From Falsirhodobacter halotolerans (GTDB lineage: Bacteria; Pseudomonadota; Alphaproteobacteria; Rhodobacterales; Rhodobacteraceae), in contig NZ_JALJAZ010000001.1 in the NCBI RefSeq assembly GCF_022899245.1, forward strand, positions 662,501 to 726,500: a stretch of DNA of 64,000 bases, read 5' to 3'. The notes below the pieces were generated by a model that worked only from the letters and a program-made list of their open reading frames with translations, did not search any database and was not told the origin of the DNA. Position numbers and translations under genes: made by a program. Below, in pieces: positions 26,492 to 35,250 of the stretch. Positions within the stretch are counted from its first letter, which is position 1; each line of letters opens with the position of its first letter.

Positions 26492-27751
26492 TCAGGCCTT
26501 TTCCAGTTCAAACGCATCATGAAGCGCCTGAACCGCAAGTTCCATATATTTCCGGTCGATCAGAACCGAAATCTTGATTTCGGACGTGGAGATGACCTTG
26601 ATGTTCACCCCGTCATTCGACAGCGCCCGGAACATCTTGGCCGCGACACCCGCGTGCGAGCGCATGCCGATGCCCACGACGGACACCTTGGCCACATCCT
26701 CGTCGATGATCAGTTCGTCGTATTTGATCAGGCCTTGGGCGCCCGCATCCTCAATCGCCTTTTTCGCGCGCGCCACCTGGTTGATGGGGCAGGAAAAGGT
26801 CATGTCGGTGACCGCGCCGGGGTGATCGTCGTCGTAATCCTTTTCGGAAATGTTCTGGACGATCATGTCCACGTTGATGCCCGCATCGGCCAAGGGGCCG
26901 AAGATGGCCGAGGCGACGCCGGGCCGGTCCTCGATCGTGAACAGGGTGATCTTCGCCTCGTCGCGGGAATAGGCGACGCCGGAGACGACTTTCGATTCCA
27001 TGATATCATCCTCTGCGCAGACAAGCGTGCCGGAGTTTTCGTCGGTATCTTCAAAGCTGGACAGAACCCGCAGGCGCACGTTGTAACGCATGGCGAGTTC
27101 GACCGAGCGGGTCTGCAGGACCTTGGCCCCGAGGGAGGCCAGTTCCAGCATCTCCTCGAACGCGATGCGGTCCAGCTTTTTCGCCTTGGACGTGATGCGC
27201 GGGTCGGTGGTATAGATGCCGTCCACGTCGGTATAGATGTCGCAGCGTTCGGCATCGAAGGCGGCGGCGAAGGCGACGGCGGTGGTGTCCGACCCGCCCC
27301 GGCCCAGCGTGGTGATGCGGCCTTCGGGGCTGACGCCCTGAAACCCCGCCACGACCGCGACCTTGAAGCCTTCGGCGAATTTCGCCTCGATGTTGGTGCG
27401 CGGAATGTCGAGAAACCGGGCCGAGGAATGGGCCGAGGTGGTGTTGATCGGCACCTGCCAGCCCTGCCAGGACCGTGCGGGCACGTCCATTTCCTGCAAG
27501 GTCAGCGCCATCAGGCCGGCGGTGATGTTTTCGCCCGAGGCGACGACCGCGTCGTATTCGCGCGCATCGAACAACGGCGAGGTTTGTTCGACCCAGCCCA
27601 CAAGTTCGTTCGTCTTGCCCGACATCGCGCTGACGATGACGATGACGTCATAGCCGCGCTCAACCTCGCGGCGAACCTTTTCGGCGGCGTTCTTGATGCG
27701 CGCCAGATCGGCCACGGATGTGCCGCCGAATTTCATGACGAGAAGTGGCAT
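26492..27751 (-). CDS. lysC: Aspartate kinase
   Basis: This 419-residue enzyme phosphorylates aspartate, the first step to lysine, threonine and methionine. The N-terminal kinase motif KFGGTSV is at residues 7-13. The LGRGGSDTTAVAFAAA segment, typical of the family, follows in mid-protein. Two C-terminal ACT domains (about 265-415) bind regulatory amino acids. ATG 27751 is the start; the open frame extends far upstream over purD as a shadow. Within the kinase region internal starts can yield a beta subunit in some relatives; I cannot tell here. It is followed closely by ptsP. Confidence 0.95.
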   Translation of the reverse strand: MPLLVMKFGGTSVADLARIKNAAEKVRREVERGYDVIVIVSAMSGKTNELVGWVEQTSPLFDAREYDAVVASGENITAGLMALTLQEMDVPARSWQGWQVPINTTSAHSSARFLDIPRTNIEAKFAEGFKVAVVAGFQGVSPEGRITTLGRGGSDTTAVAFAAAFDAERCDIYTDVDGIYTTDPRITSKAKKLDRIAFEEMLELASLGAKVLQTRSVELAMRYNVRLRVLSSFEDTDENSGTLVCAEDDIMESKVVSGVAYSRDEAKITLFTIEDRPGVASAIFGPLADAGINVDMIVQNISEKDYDDDHPGAVTDMTFSCPINQVARAKKAIEDAGAQGLIKYDELIIDEDVAKVSVVGIGMRSHAGVAAKMFRALSNDGVNIKVISTSEIKISVLIDRKYMELAVQALHDAFELEKA

Positions 27752-27813
27752 GGTCCCCCCCGCTGCCGGACATAACGCGCCCCCCTTAGCGGTCCCGCAA
27801 GGGGAGGGCAAGT

Positions 27814-29076
27814 TCAGAGCGCGCGCCAGCCGATGTCGCGGCGGCAAAAGCCGTCCGGCCAGTCGATGGCGTCCACCATGCGGTAGGCCTCGGCCTGAGC
27901 GTCGGCCAGCGTCGCGCCGCGCGCGGTCACGGCCAGAACCCGCCCGCCGGTGGCGACGGTCTGGCCGTCGCGCGTGGCGGTGCCCGCGTGGAACACCATC
28001 TGGCGGCTGGACTCGGGCAGGCCGTCCAGCCCGCGGATGACCGTCCCCTTGGCATAGGATCCGGGATAGCCGTCGGCGGCCATCACCACCGTCAGCGCGT
28101 GATCGTCGGCCCATGTGACGGGCGTGCCCGCCAGACGCCCCTCGGCGCAGGCCAGAAGCAGGTCGAGCGCCTGCGCGCCAAGGCGCATCATCAGCGTCTG
28201 GCATTCGGGATCGCCGAAGCGGGCGTTGAATTCCACGAGCCGCGCCGCGCCGTCCTTGATCATCAGCCCCACGAAGATCACCCCCTGATACGGGGTGCCG
28301 CGCCGGGCCAGTTCGGCCACGCAAGGGGCCACGATCCTGTCCAGAACGTCCTGTGCGATCGCGTCGGTCAGGACCGGGGCGGGCGAATAGGCGCCCATGC
28401 CGCCGGTGTTGGGGCCCGCGTCGCCGTCGAAGGCGCGCTTGTGGTCCTGCGCCGTGCCGATGGGCAGGATGTCGGTGCCGTCGGACAGAACAAAGAATGA
28501 GGCTTCCTCGCCCTCCATGAACTCTTCAATCACCACCTCGGCACCGGCCTCGCCGAAGGTGCCGCCGAACATGTCGTCGAGGGCGTCCAGCGCCTCGGCC
28601 TCGGTCATGGCGACCACCACGCCCTTGCCCGCTGCCAGGCCGTCGGCCTTGATGACGATGGGGGCGCCCTGGTCGCGGACATAGGCGCGGGCGGGGTCGG
28701 CGCTGGTGAAGCGGGCATATCCGGCGGTGGGGGCGTTCACCGCGTCGCAGAGTTCCTTGGTGAAGGCCTTCGACGCCTCGATCCGCGCGGCGGCGGCCGA
28801 GGGGCCGAAAGTCAGGATGCCCGCGGCCCGCGTGGCGTCGGCCACACCGGCGGCCAGCGGCGCTTCGGGCCCGACGATGACGAAATCGATGCTGTTTTCG
28901 CCGCAGAACTCGGCCACCGCCGCGCCGTCCATGATATCGAGCGCGGCGCATTCGGCGATCTGCGCGATGCCCGCATTGCCCGGCGCCACGATCAGCCGGT
29001 CGCATTTGGGGTTCTGCTTCACTGCCCAAGCCAGCGCATGTTCGCGCCCGCCGCTGCCCAGAATAAGAATGTTCAT
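27814..29076 (-). CDS. purD: Phosphoribosylamine-glycine ligase (GAR synthetase)
   Basis: This 420-residue enzyme joins glycine to phosphoribosylamine in the second step of purine synthesis. The N-terminal GSGGREHALAW motif, the ATP-grasp domain (about 100-330, with IKADGLAAGKGVVVA) and the FNARFGDPECQ segment are diagnostic. ATG 29076 is the start and gives the usual length of about 425. It is divergent from xseA over a 70-bp gap that must hold both promoters, and lies 62 bp upstream of lysC on the same strand. Confidence 0.96.
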   Translation of the reverse strand: MNILILGSGGREHALAWAVKQNPKCDRLIVAPGNAGIAQIAECAALDIMDGAAVAEFCGENSIDFVIVGPEAPLAAGVADATRAAGILTFGPSAAAARIEASKAFTKELCDAVNAPTAGYARFTSADPARAYVRDQGAPIVIKADGLAAGKGVVVAMTEAEALDALDDMFGGTFGEAGAEVVIEEFMEGEEASFFVLSDGTDILPIGTAQDHKRAFDGDAGPNTGGMGAYSPAPVLTDAIAQDVLDRIVAPCVAELARRGTPYQGVIFVGLMIKDGAARLVEFNARFGDPECQTLMMRLGAQALDLLLACAEGRLAGTPVTWADDHALTVVMAADGYPGSYAKGTVIRGLDGLPESSRQMVFHAGTATRDGQTVATGGRVLAVTARGATLADAQAEAYRMVDAIDWPDGFCRRDIGWRAL

Positions 29077-29146
29077 CGCCGCCCCCGCTTGGCCTTTCCG
29101 CCCCCGCGTTCTAGGGTTCCGTCCGATAAACCGCAAGAAGGCTGGC

Positions 29147-30691
29147 ATGGACCTGTTCGAGACCCCCGACGACAACGCCCACGATTTCACCGTTTCGGAA
29201 CTGTCGGGCGCGGTGAAGCGCGTGATCGAGGGGGAGTTCGGTCAGGTGCGCGTGCGCGGCGAGATCGGGCGCGTGTCGCGGCCCGCCTCGGGGCATCTCT
29301 ATTACGACCTGAAGGACGACCGCTCGGTCATTGCCGCGATCACGTGGAAGGGGCAGGCAGGCAAGCTGGCCGTGCGCCCCGAGGAGGGGATGGAGGTCAT
29401 TGCCACCGGGCGGATGACGACCTTTCCGGGGCAGTCGAAATACCAGCTGATCGTCGAGGATATCCGCCCCGCCGGGGCCGGTGCGCTGATGGCCATGCTG
29501 GAGAAGCGCCGCAAGGCGCTGGCTGCCGAGGGGCTGTTCGACGAAGCGCGGAAGCGGCCGCTGCCGTGGCTGCCGGAAGTGATCGGCGTCGTGACCTCGC
29601 CCTCGGGCGCGGTGATCCGCGACATCCTGCACCGCTTGGCCGACCGTTTTCCGCGCCATGTGCTGATCTGGCCCGTGGCCGTGCAGGGGGAACGCTGCGC
29701 GCCGGAGGTTGCGGCTGCGATTCGCGGGTTCAACGACCTGCCCGCCGGGATGCCGAAGCCCGATCTTCTGATCGTGGCGCGGGGGGGCGGCTCGCTGGAG
29801 GATCTCTGGGGCTTCAACGAAGAGATCGTGGTGCGGGCTGCGGCAGACTCGCGCATCCCGCTGATTTCCGCCGTCGGGCACGAGACGGACACCACGCTCA
29901 TTGATTTTGCCGCCGACCGTCGCGCGCCCACGCCGACGGCGGCGGCCGAAATGGCGGTGCCGGTGCGGGCCGATCTGCTGGCGGCGGTGGACCAGCGGGG
30001 GGCGGCGCTGTCGCGGTGCATCGCCAACACCTTCGCCCACAGGGACCAGCGCCTGCGCGATCTGGCCCGCGCGCTGCCGCGCCCCGAAAGCCTGATGCAG
30101 GTGGCGGTGCAGCGTTTCGACAGCTGGGCCGAGAAGCTGGACGGGGCCTTGGGCGTGGGCGTGTCCAACCGGCGGGCGCGGCTGACGGAACTGGCGGTGC
30201 ATCTGCGGCCCCGCCTGCTGGCCGATCTGACCGCGCGCGGGCGGGAGCAACTTGCGGACCGCGCCCGTGCGCTGGAGGGCCGGATGGACCTGCGGCACGA
30301 ACGCGCGGCCGAGCGGCTGGCGGGCCTTGCCGCCCGTCTGGCCCCGGCGCGGGCGCGGGCGATGGCCGAGGCCGCGCGCGATGTCGTTCGGGGGCGGGAG
30401 CGGCTGGCCGGTGTCGGCGCGCAGCTGGATGCGTCGGCCACGGCGCGCCTGCGGGGATTGTCGGACCGGCTGGAGGCGGTGGACCGTCTGCGCGTGACGC
30501 TGGGTCATCACCAGACCCTTGCCCGTGGCTATGCCGTGATTCGCGGCGACGGGCAGGTGGTGACGTCGAAAGCCGCCGCCGAAAAGGCCGCCGTGCTGGA
30601 GGCGGAATTTCACGACGGGCGGCTGACCCTGTCGGGGCGCGTCCCGAAAAAGACACGCGCGCCCAAGCCGTCGCAGGGCGAGTTGTTTTGA
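29147..30691 (+). CDS. xseA: Exodeoxyribonuclease VII large subunit
   Basis: This 514-residue catalytic subunit of ExoVII degrades single-stranded DNA in both directions. An N-terminal OB-fold (about 10-105, with VRGEIGRVS and GHLYYDLKDD) is followed by the catalytic domain (GVVTSPSGAVIRDI, VARGGGSLEDLWGFN, SAVGHETDTTL). A long helical C-terminal region rich in Ala, Leu and Arg follows, as in other XseA proteins. ATG 29147 follows AAGAAGG. XseB is not adjacent. The protein is longer than E. coli XseA (456), mainly in the helical tail, which is usual in this group. Confidence 0.95.
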   Translation: MDLFETPDDNAHDFTVSELSGAVKRVIEGEFGQVRVRGEIGRVSRPASGHLYYDLKDDRSVIAAITWKGQAGKLAVRPEEGMEVIATGRMTTFPGQSKYQLIVEDIRPAGAGALMAMLEKRRKALAAEGLFDEARKRPLPWLPEVIGVVTSPSGAVIRDILHRLADRFPRHVLIWPVAVQGERCAPEVAAAIRGFNDLPAGMPKPDLLIVARGGGSLEDLWGFNEEIVVRAAADSRIPLISAVGHETDTTLIDFAADRRAPTPTAAAEMAVPVRADLLAAVDQRGAALSRCIANTFAHRDQRLRDLARALPRPESLMQVAVQRFDSWAEKLDGALGVGVSNRRARLTELAVHLRPRLLADLTARGREQLADRARALEGRMDLRHERAAERLAGLAARLAPARARAMAEAARDVVRGRERLAGVGAQLDASATARLRGLSDRLEAVDRLRVTLGHHQTLARGYAVIRGDGQVVTSKAAAEKAAVLEAEFHDGRLTLSGRVPKKTRAPKPSQGELF

Positions 30692-30754
30692 CGGGGCGTT
30701 GCGCCTGCGCGCCGAACTCTCTACCTGAAAGCAATCCAAAGGCACGAGGCAGCG

Positions 30755-31747
30755 ATGGCATCCTTCTTCCGTAAACTCCGCGAGCGGATGACGCGCTCCT
30801 CGGACAAGCTGGGCGAAGGCATCGAGGCCATCGTCGAGGATGCGCCCCAGCCCCCCGACGCGCCGCCGGAAAAGCCGGGGCTTCTGGGCCGGCTTCTGGG
30901 CGAAGAGCCCAAGCGCGTGTTCGACGACGCGATGCTGGAGGGACTGGAGGAGGTTCTGATCGCCGCCGATATGGGGGTCGACACCTCGCTTCGCGTGGCC
31001 GCCAACATCGCCGAGGGGCGGTTCGGGCGCCGCGTCGGCACGACCGAGATTCGCGAGGCGCTGGCCGCCGAGATCGCCCGGATCATGGACCCCGTCGCCC
31101 GCCCCATGCCGCTGGCCGCCAAACGCCCGCAGGTGGTGCTGGTGGTGGGCGTGAACGGCGCGGGGAAGACCACGACCATCGGCAAGCTTGCCAGCCAGTT
31201 CCGCGCCGCCGGAAAGACGGTGGTGATCGCGGCGGGCGACACGTTCCGCGCGGCGGCGGTGGAGCAGTTGCAGATCTGGGGCCAGCGCGCGGGCGTGCCG
31301 GTCATGACCGCGCCCGAGGGGTCAGATCCGGCCAGCCTTGCCTATGACGCGATGGTGCGGGCCGAGGCGGAGGGGGCGGACCTTCTGATGATCGACACGG
31401 CGGGCCGTCTTCAGAACCGCGCCGACCTGATGGAGGAGTTGTCGAAGATCGTCCGCGTGATCCGCAAGAAGGACCCCTCTGCGCCGCACAACACGCTGTT
31501 GGTGCTGGACGCGACCACGGGCCAGAACGCGGTGACGCAGGTCGAGGCGTTCCGCAAGCTGGCCGATGTGTCGGGCCTTGTGATGACCAAGCTGGACGGG
31601 ACCGCCCGCGGCGGCGTTCTGGTCGCGCTGGCCGACAAGTTCGGCCTGCCCATCCATGCGATCGGCGTGGGAGAGCAGATAGACGATCTGGCCCCCTTCG
31701 ATCCGCAGGATTTCGCCCGCGCGCTCGTGGGGCTTGAGACGACGTGA
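30755..31747 (+). CDS. ftsY: Signal recognition particle receptor FtsY
   Basis: This 330-residue SRP receptor GTPase docks ribosome-SRP complexes at the membrane for cotranslational insertion. A four-helix N domain is followed by the G domain, with G1 GVNGAGKTT (132-140), the DTFRAAAVEQL segment, DTAGRLQN and TKLDGTARGG. The acidic A domain of E. coli FtsY is reduced to about 50 residues. Its stop overlaps the EamA-type gene by four bases. Confidence 0.96.
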   Translation: MASFFRKLRERMTRSSDKLGEGIEAIVEDAPQPPDAPPEKPGLLGRLLGEEPKRVFDDAMLEGLEEVLIAADMGVDTSLRVAANIAEGRFGRRVGTTEIREALAAEIARIMDPVARPMPLAAKRPQVVLVVGVNGAGKTTTIGKLASQFRAAGKTVVIAAGDTFRAAAVEQLQIWGQRAGVPVMTAPEGSDPASLAYDAMVRAEAEGADLLMIDTAGRLQNRADLMEELSKIVRVIRKKDPSAPHNTLLVLDATTGQNAVTQVEAFRKLADVSGLVMTKLDGTARGGVLVALADKFGLPIHAIGVGEQIDDLAPFDPQDFARALVGLETT

Positions 31748-32634
31748 TCGAATGGCTCGATTCCATCGCCGGCACACCCCTTGGCGGGCATGTCGCGATG
31801 GGATTGGCGCTGACATCGGCCATGGCCCATGCCAGTTTCGGCGCGATCCAGAAAGGGCGGCACGATCCCTGGGTCAGTCGGGCGGGCATCGACCTGTGGC
31901 TTCTGGCCTATACCCTGCCGCTGGCGCTGTTCGTGTTTCCGTGGCCGCAGGGGGGCGAGTGGCTGATCCTGCTGGGTGCGTCGGGCATCCACTTCTTCTA
32001 TAAGTTCTTCATGGCGATGGCCTATGAGCGGGGCGCTTATACCGTCGTCTATCCGGTGGTGCGGGGCACGGGGCCGTTGGCGACGCTGGTGTTCGCCGCG
32101 ATCTTTCTGGCGGAACATTACGCGCCGGTTCAATGGCTGGGTGTGGCGGTTCTGTCTGGGTCGATCCTGTGGCTGGCGAAGATGAACCTGGACGCGGCGC
32201 CGCTGAACCGGCCCGCCCTGATCGCGGCCTTGGGCTGGGCGGTGGTCACGGGGATGACGGTGGCCGTCTATACTACCTATGACGCGTGGGGGATCCGGCT
32301 GTGGCAGGATCCGTTCGCGTTTATTTTATGGCTGTTCGTCTTCACCTCGGTCGATTTTCCGACCTATATGATCGTGCGGGAACGGGGGATCGCATGGATG
32401 CGGACCCTGTTGTCGCGGGGGGCCATCGGCGGGATTTTGGGGATCGTCAGCTTTGGCGGCATCATGCTGGGCACGCGTATCGGCAAGGTTGCGGAGGTGT
32501 CGGCCCTGCGGGAAACCTCCACCCTGTTTGCGGCCTTGATCGGATGGCTGATTCTGGGCGAAAGATCGACACCGGCGCGCGTGGCGCTGATGGGCGGGAT
32601 TGCCGCAGGGGCAATCCTGGTCCAGATGGGATAA
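31744..32634 (+). CDS. DMT superfamily transporter (EamA-like)
   Basis: This 296-residue inner-membrane protein has about ten hydrophobic helices arranged in two repeats, the pattern of EamA/drug-metabolite transporters. The TLVFAAIFLAEHYAPVQWLGV segment and the matching late TLFAALIGWLILGERSTPARV segment mark the ends of each repeat. The substrate is not predictable; members export amino acids, metabolites or drugs. It overlaps ftsY by four bases and is followed after 9 bp by the YciB-family gene, so all three are likely in one transcript. Confidence 0.88.
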   Translation: MIEWLDSIAGTPLGGHVAMGLALTSAMAHASFGAIQKGRHDPWVSRAGIDLWLLAYTLPLALFVFPWPQGGEWLILLGASGIHFFYKFFMAMAYERGAYTVVYPVVRGTGPLATLVFAAIFLAEHYAPVQWLGVAVLSGSILWLAKMNLDAAPLNRPALIAALGWAVVTGMTVAVYTTYDAWGIRLWQDPFAFILWLFVFTSVDFPTYMIVRERGIAWMRTLLSRGAIGGILGIVSFGGIMLGTRIGKVAEVSALRETSTLFAALIGWLILGERSTPARVALMGGIAAGAILVQMG

Positions 32635-32643
32635 AGACGGATT

Positions 32644-33243
32644 ATGAGCGAACGCAAGATACACCCCGCCCTGAAGATGACTCTGGAAATGGGCCCGATC
32701 GTTGCCTTCTTCGTGGGCTATGTCCTGATGAAGGATCGGGTCTTCACCTTTGGCGGGACCGATTACAACGGGTTCATCGTCGTGACGGCGGCGTTCATTC
32801 CGGTGCTGGTGATCACCACCGCGATCCTGTGGGCGCTGACCCGCAAGCTGTCGAAGATGCAGATCGCGACGGTGGTCATGGCGGTGGTGTTCGGCGGCCT
32901 GTCGGTCTGGCTGAACGATGAGCGGTTCTTCAAGATCAAGCCCACGCTGATCTATCTGCTGTTCGGGGGCCTTCTAGGCATCGGCCTGCTGCGCGGGCAA
33001 AGCTGGTTGCGGCTGGTGCTGGAGGAAGCGATTCCGATGCGCCACGAGGGGTGGATGATCCTGACCAAGCGGCTGTGCGCGTTCTTCTTTGCGTTGGCGC
33101 TGGCGAACGAGGTGGTGTGGCGCATGTTCTCGACCGAGGTCTGGGTCAGTTTCAAGACCTTCGGTCTGACCATTGCGCTGTTTGCGTTCTTCATGGGGCA
33201 GGGAAAGCTGCTTCAGACCTACGGCACGCCGCGCAAGGACTGA
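32644..33243 (+). CDS. Inner membrane-spanning protein, YciB/IspZ family
   Basis: This 199-residue membrane protein belongs to the YciB (also called septation protein A/IspZ) family, linked in enterobacteria and Shigella to septation and envelope integrity. Five hydrophobic segments are seen. Family landmarks are LEMGPIVAFFVGY near residue 15, RFFKIKPTLIYLLFGG near 99 and LRGQSWLRLVL near 118. It follows the EamA-type gene by 9 bp and its stop is 9 bp from the convergent sulfatase gene. Molecular function remains uncertain. Confidence 0.9.
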   Translation: MSERKIHPALKMTLEMGPIVAFFVGYVLMKDRVFTFGGTDYNGFIVVTAAFIPVLVITTAILWALTRKLSKMQIATVVMAVVFGGLSVWLNDERFFKIKPTLIYLLFGGLLGIGLLRGQSWLRLVLEEAIPMRHEGWMILTKRLCAFFFALALANEVVWRMFSTEVWVSFKTFGLTIALFAFFMGQGKLLQTYGTPRKD

Positions 33244-33252
33244 GCGCGGCGG

Positions 33253-34749
33253 TCATTCGCCGCGCGGGAAGCGCTTCGATTCCTCCAGGATGTTCAGGTC
33301 CATGTGATTGCGCATGTAGCGTTCGGACGCCTTTTTCAGGGGCTGATAGTCCCAAGGGTAGTATCCGCCCTGACGCAGCGCCTCATAGACTATCCAGCGG
33401 CGGGCCTGGCTTTCGCGGACCTGCGCGTCGAACTGCGACAGGTTCCAGCGGGTGTCGGCCAGCGCGCGCAGGCGGGCGAGGGCGGGGGGATTGGCGGGGG
33501 CGAGGTTGTCCCGCTCCTCCGGGTCGGTGTCGAGGTTGTAGAGCTGGTCGGGATCGGCGGCGCAGCGGATGTATTTCCACGGTCCCTCGCGCAGGGCCAC
33601 CAGCGGGGCGATGCTGCCTTCGGCCGCGTATTCCATCGGGACGGGATCGCGCGGGATGCCCGAGGCGACCGGGCGCAGGCTGGTCCCGTCGGTCCAGGGC
33701 ATCACCCCCTCCATCGAGATGCCCGCCAGATCGCAGAGCGTGGGCGTCACGTCGATGGTGGAGACGGGGGTGTCGATGCGCCCCGCCGCCACGCCGGGGG
33801 CGGCGATCATCAGGGGAACGCGGGCGGAGCCTTCGAAGAAGTTCATCTTGAACCACAGGCCCCGGTCGCCCAGCATGTCGCCGTGATCCGAGGTGAAAAG
33901 GATGATCGCGTCCTGCCGCGTCGCCTCCAGCACCGTCAGAATCTCACCGATCTTGTCGTCGACATAGGAGATGTTGGCGAAATAGCCGCGGCGGGCGCGT
34001 CGGATCATGTCATCCGTCAGGGGCGTGGCATCGGAGTCGCAGGCATCCCACAGGCGTTGGGAATGCGGGTCCATGTCGTCATAGGAGAGGGCGGCGGGCG
34101 GTTCGGTTTCCGCGCAGCCCTCATACAGATCCCAGTATTTGCGCCGGGCGACATAGGGGTCATGGGGGTGGGTGAAGCTGACCGTGAGGCACCAGGGGCG
34201 ATCATCGGCCCCGCGCGACAGGTCATAGAGCTTCTGCGTCGCCTGATGGGCCACGTCGTCGTCATATTCGTATTGGTTGGTGATTTCGGCCACGCCCGCG
34301 CCGGTGACGGAGCCGAGATTGTGATACCACCAGTCGATCCGTTCGCCCGGTTTGCGGTAATCCGGGGTCCAGCCGAAATCGGCGGGGTAGATGTCGGTGG
34401 TCAGCCGTTCCTCTAACCCGTGCATCTGGTCGGGGCCGACGAAATGCATCTTGCCCGAGAGGCTGGTCTGATAGCCCGCACGGCGCAGGTGGTGGGCATA
34501 GGTGGGAATGTCGGACTGAAATTCCGCCGCGTTGTCATAGACGCGGGTGCGCGAGGGCAATTGGCCCGACATGAAGCTGGCGCGGGCCGGGGCGCAGAGC
34601 GGCGAGCCCGTGTAGGTTTGGGTGAACCGGACCGAGCGTTCGGCCAGACGTTTCAGGTTGGGTGCATGCAGGAATGGGGCGGGCCCGTCGGGAAAGAAGG
34701 TTCCGTTCAACTGATCGACCATCAGGATGAGGATGTTCGGGCGGGTCAT
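33253..34749 (-). CDS. betC: Choline-sulfatase
   Basis: This 498-residue type I sulfatase is best matched to choline-sulfatase, which releases choline and sulfate from choline-O-sulfate. The CxAxR-type formylglycine motif is CAPAR with Cys52, followed by SFMSGQLPSR. Metal-site features are NILILMVDQL near the N-terminus and FTSDHGDMLGDRGLWFK in the middle. The C-terminal tail of about 50 residues (WIVYEALRQGGYYPWDY) is characteristic of BetC. No signal peptide is seen, consistent with a cytoplasmic enzyme. The usual bet genes are not next to it. Confidence 0.9.
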   Translation of the reverse strand: MTRPNILILMVDQLNGTFFPDGPAPFLHAPNLKRLAERSVRFTQTYTGSPLCAPARASFMSGQLPSRTRVYDNAAEFQSDIPTYAHHLRRAGYQTSLSGKMHFVGPDQMHGLEERLTTDIYPADFGWTPDYRKPGERIDWWYHNLGSVTGAGVAEITNQYEYDDDVAHQATQKLYDLSRGADDRPWCLTVSFTHPHDPYVARRKYWDLYEGCAETEPPAALSYDDMDPHSQRLWDACDSDATPLTDDMIRRARRGYFANISYVDDKIGEILTVLEATRQDAIILFTSDHGDMLGDRGLWFKMNFFEGSARVPLMIAAPGVAAGRIDTPVSTIDVTPTLCDLAGISMEGVMPWTDGTSLRPVASGIPRDPVPMEYAAEGSIAPLVALREGPWKYIRCAADPDQLYNLDTDPEERDNLAPANPPALARLRALADTRWNLSQFDAQVRESQARRWIVYEALRQGGYYPWDYQPLKKASERYMRNHMDLNILEESKRFPRGE

Positions 34750-34799
34750 GCGGGCCTCCTGTCTTGCGGGCCCTGTCTGTCACGGACGGGGGCAAAGGA

Positions 34800-34825
34800 A
34801 AAGGGCGACCCGAGGGCCGCCCTTT
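34800..34825 (-). terminator. Rho-independent terminator after cspA
   Basis: On the minus strand an 11-bp stem (AAAGGGCGGCC with GGTCGCCCTTT, one G-T pair) has a CTCG loop and is followed by TTCCTTT. It lies 21 bp after the cspA stop and isolates the cold-shock gene from betC. Confidence 0.8.
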
Positions 34826-34846
34826 GTCGCTTCGATCTGACCGAAA

Positions 34847-35053
34847 TCAATCGACTTGGATGTCGATCGCGGATTCGCGGCCGTCACGGCCGGACTGGAT
34901 TTCGAACGTCACGGCCTGACCATCGGCCAGCGAGCGGATGCCCGCACGTTCCAGGGCGGTGATGTGGACGAACACGTCCTTGTTCGAGCCTTCCGGCGCG
35001 ATGAAGCCGTAGCCTTTGGTGGTGTTGAACCATTTCACGGTGCCTTTGGCCAT
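34847..35053 (-). CDS. Cold-shock protein, CspA family
   Basis: This 68-residue single-domain OB-fold protein binds single-stranded RNA and DNA and acts as an RNA chaperone. The nucleic-acid motifs are RNP1-like KGYGFI (13-18) and RNP2-like VFVHI (27-31). The opening MAKGTVKWFN is standard. An AGGAGAACTC element precedes the start. A candidate promoter and a leader of about 110 bases lie upstream, similar to the long 5' UTRs of cold-shock genes. A clear terminator follows. Which paralogue it is cannot be decided. Confidence 0.95.
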   Translation of the reverse strand: MAKGTVKWFNTTKGYGFIAPEGSNKDVFVHITALERAGIRSLADGQAVTFEIQSGRDGRESAIDIQVD

Positions 35054-35170
35054 CGTGAGTTCTCCTGATCTTGACCGTCCGCAGGATGCGACGGCGTGGC
35101 TAAGTCAGAGCAAGATCGAGTCGCTGTGGCCGTGAAGGACAGATCGATAAAGAATAACGTCGCGGAAAGA

Positions 35171-35198
35171 ATCGTAGCATAAAAAGTGATTCACGCAA
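35171..35198 (-). promoter_or_regulatory. Candidate promoter of the cold-shock gene
   Basis: On the minus strand TTGCGT (35198-35193) and TACGAT (35176-35171) are 16 bp apart. Transcription would start near 35164, giving a leader of roughly 110 bases before the cspA-like start at 35053. The -35 box lies inside the hairpin at 35191-35209. Confidence 0.4.
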
Positions 35199-35209
35199 GG
35201 GCCGCGTGA
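35191..35209 (-). terminator. Candidate terminator of ettA
   Basis: TCACGC and GCGTGA form a perfect 6-bp stem with a 7-base loop, and on the minus strand ATCACTTTTT follows. A second GC hairpin without a T-run (35223-35243, stem GGGGGCG/CGCCCCC) lies between it and the ettA stop. Together they probably end the ettA transcript. Confidence 0.5.
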
Positions 35210-35250
35210 TCCGCGCGGGCAAGGGGGCGAAATGTCCGCCCCCGCCGGTA

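Noticed and set aside
24461-27775. 1104-codon open frame on the plus strand
   Set aside because: It lies antisense to ptsP and lysC, both of which have complete catalytic motifs. The translation is rich in Arg, His, Asp and Gly with no family features, as expected for GC-rich antisense shadows.
27782-27804. Hairpin CCCCTT/AAGGGG between purD and lysC
   Set aside because: The 6-bp stem has an 11-base loop and no T-run, so it is not convincing as a terminator.
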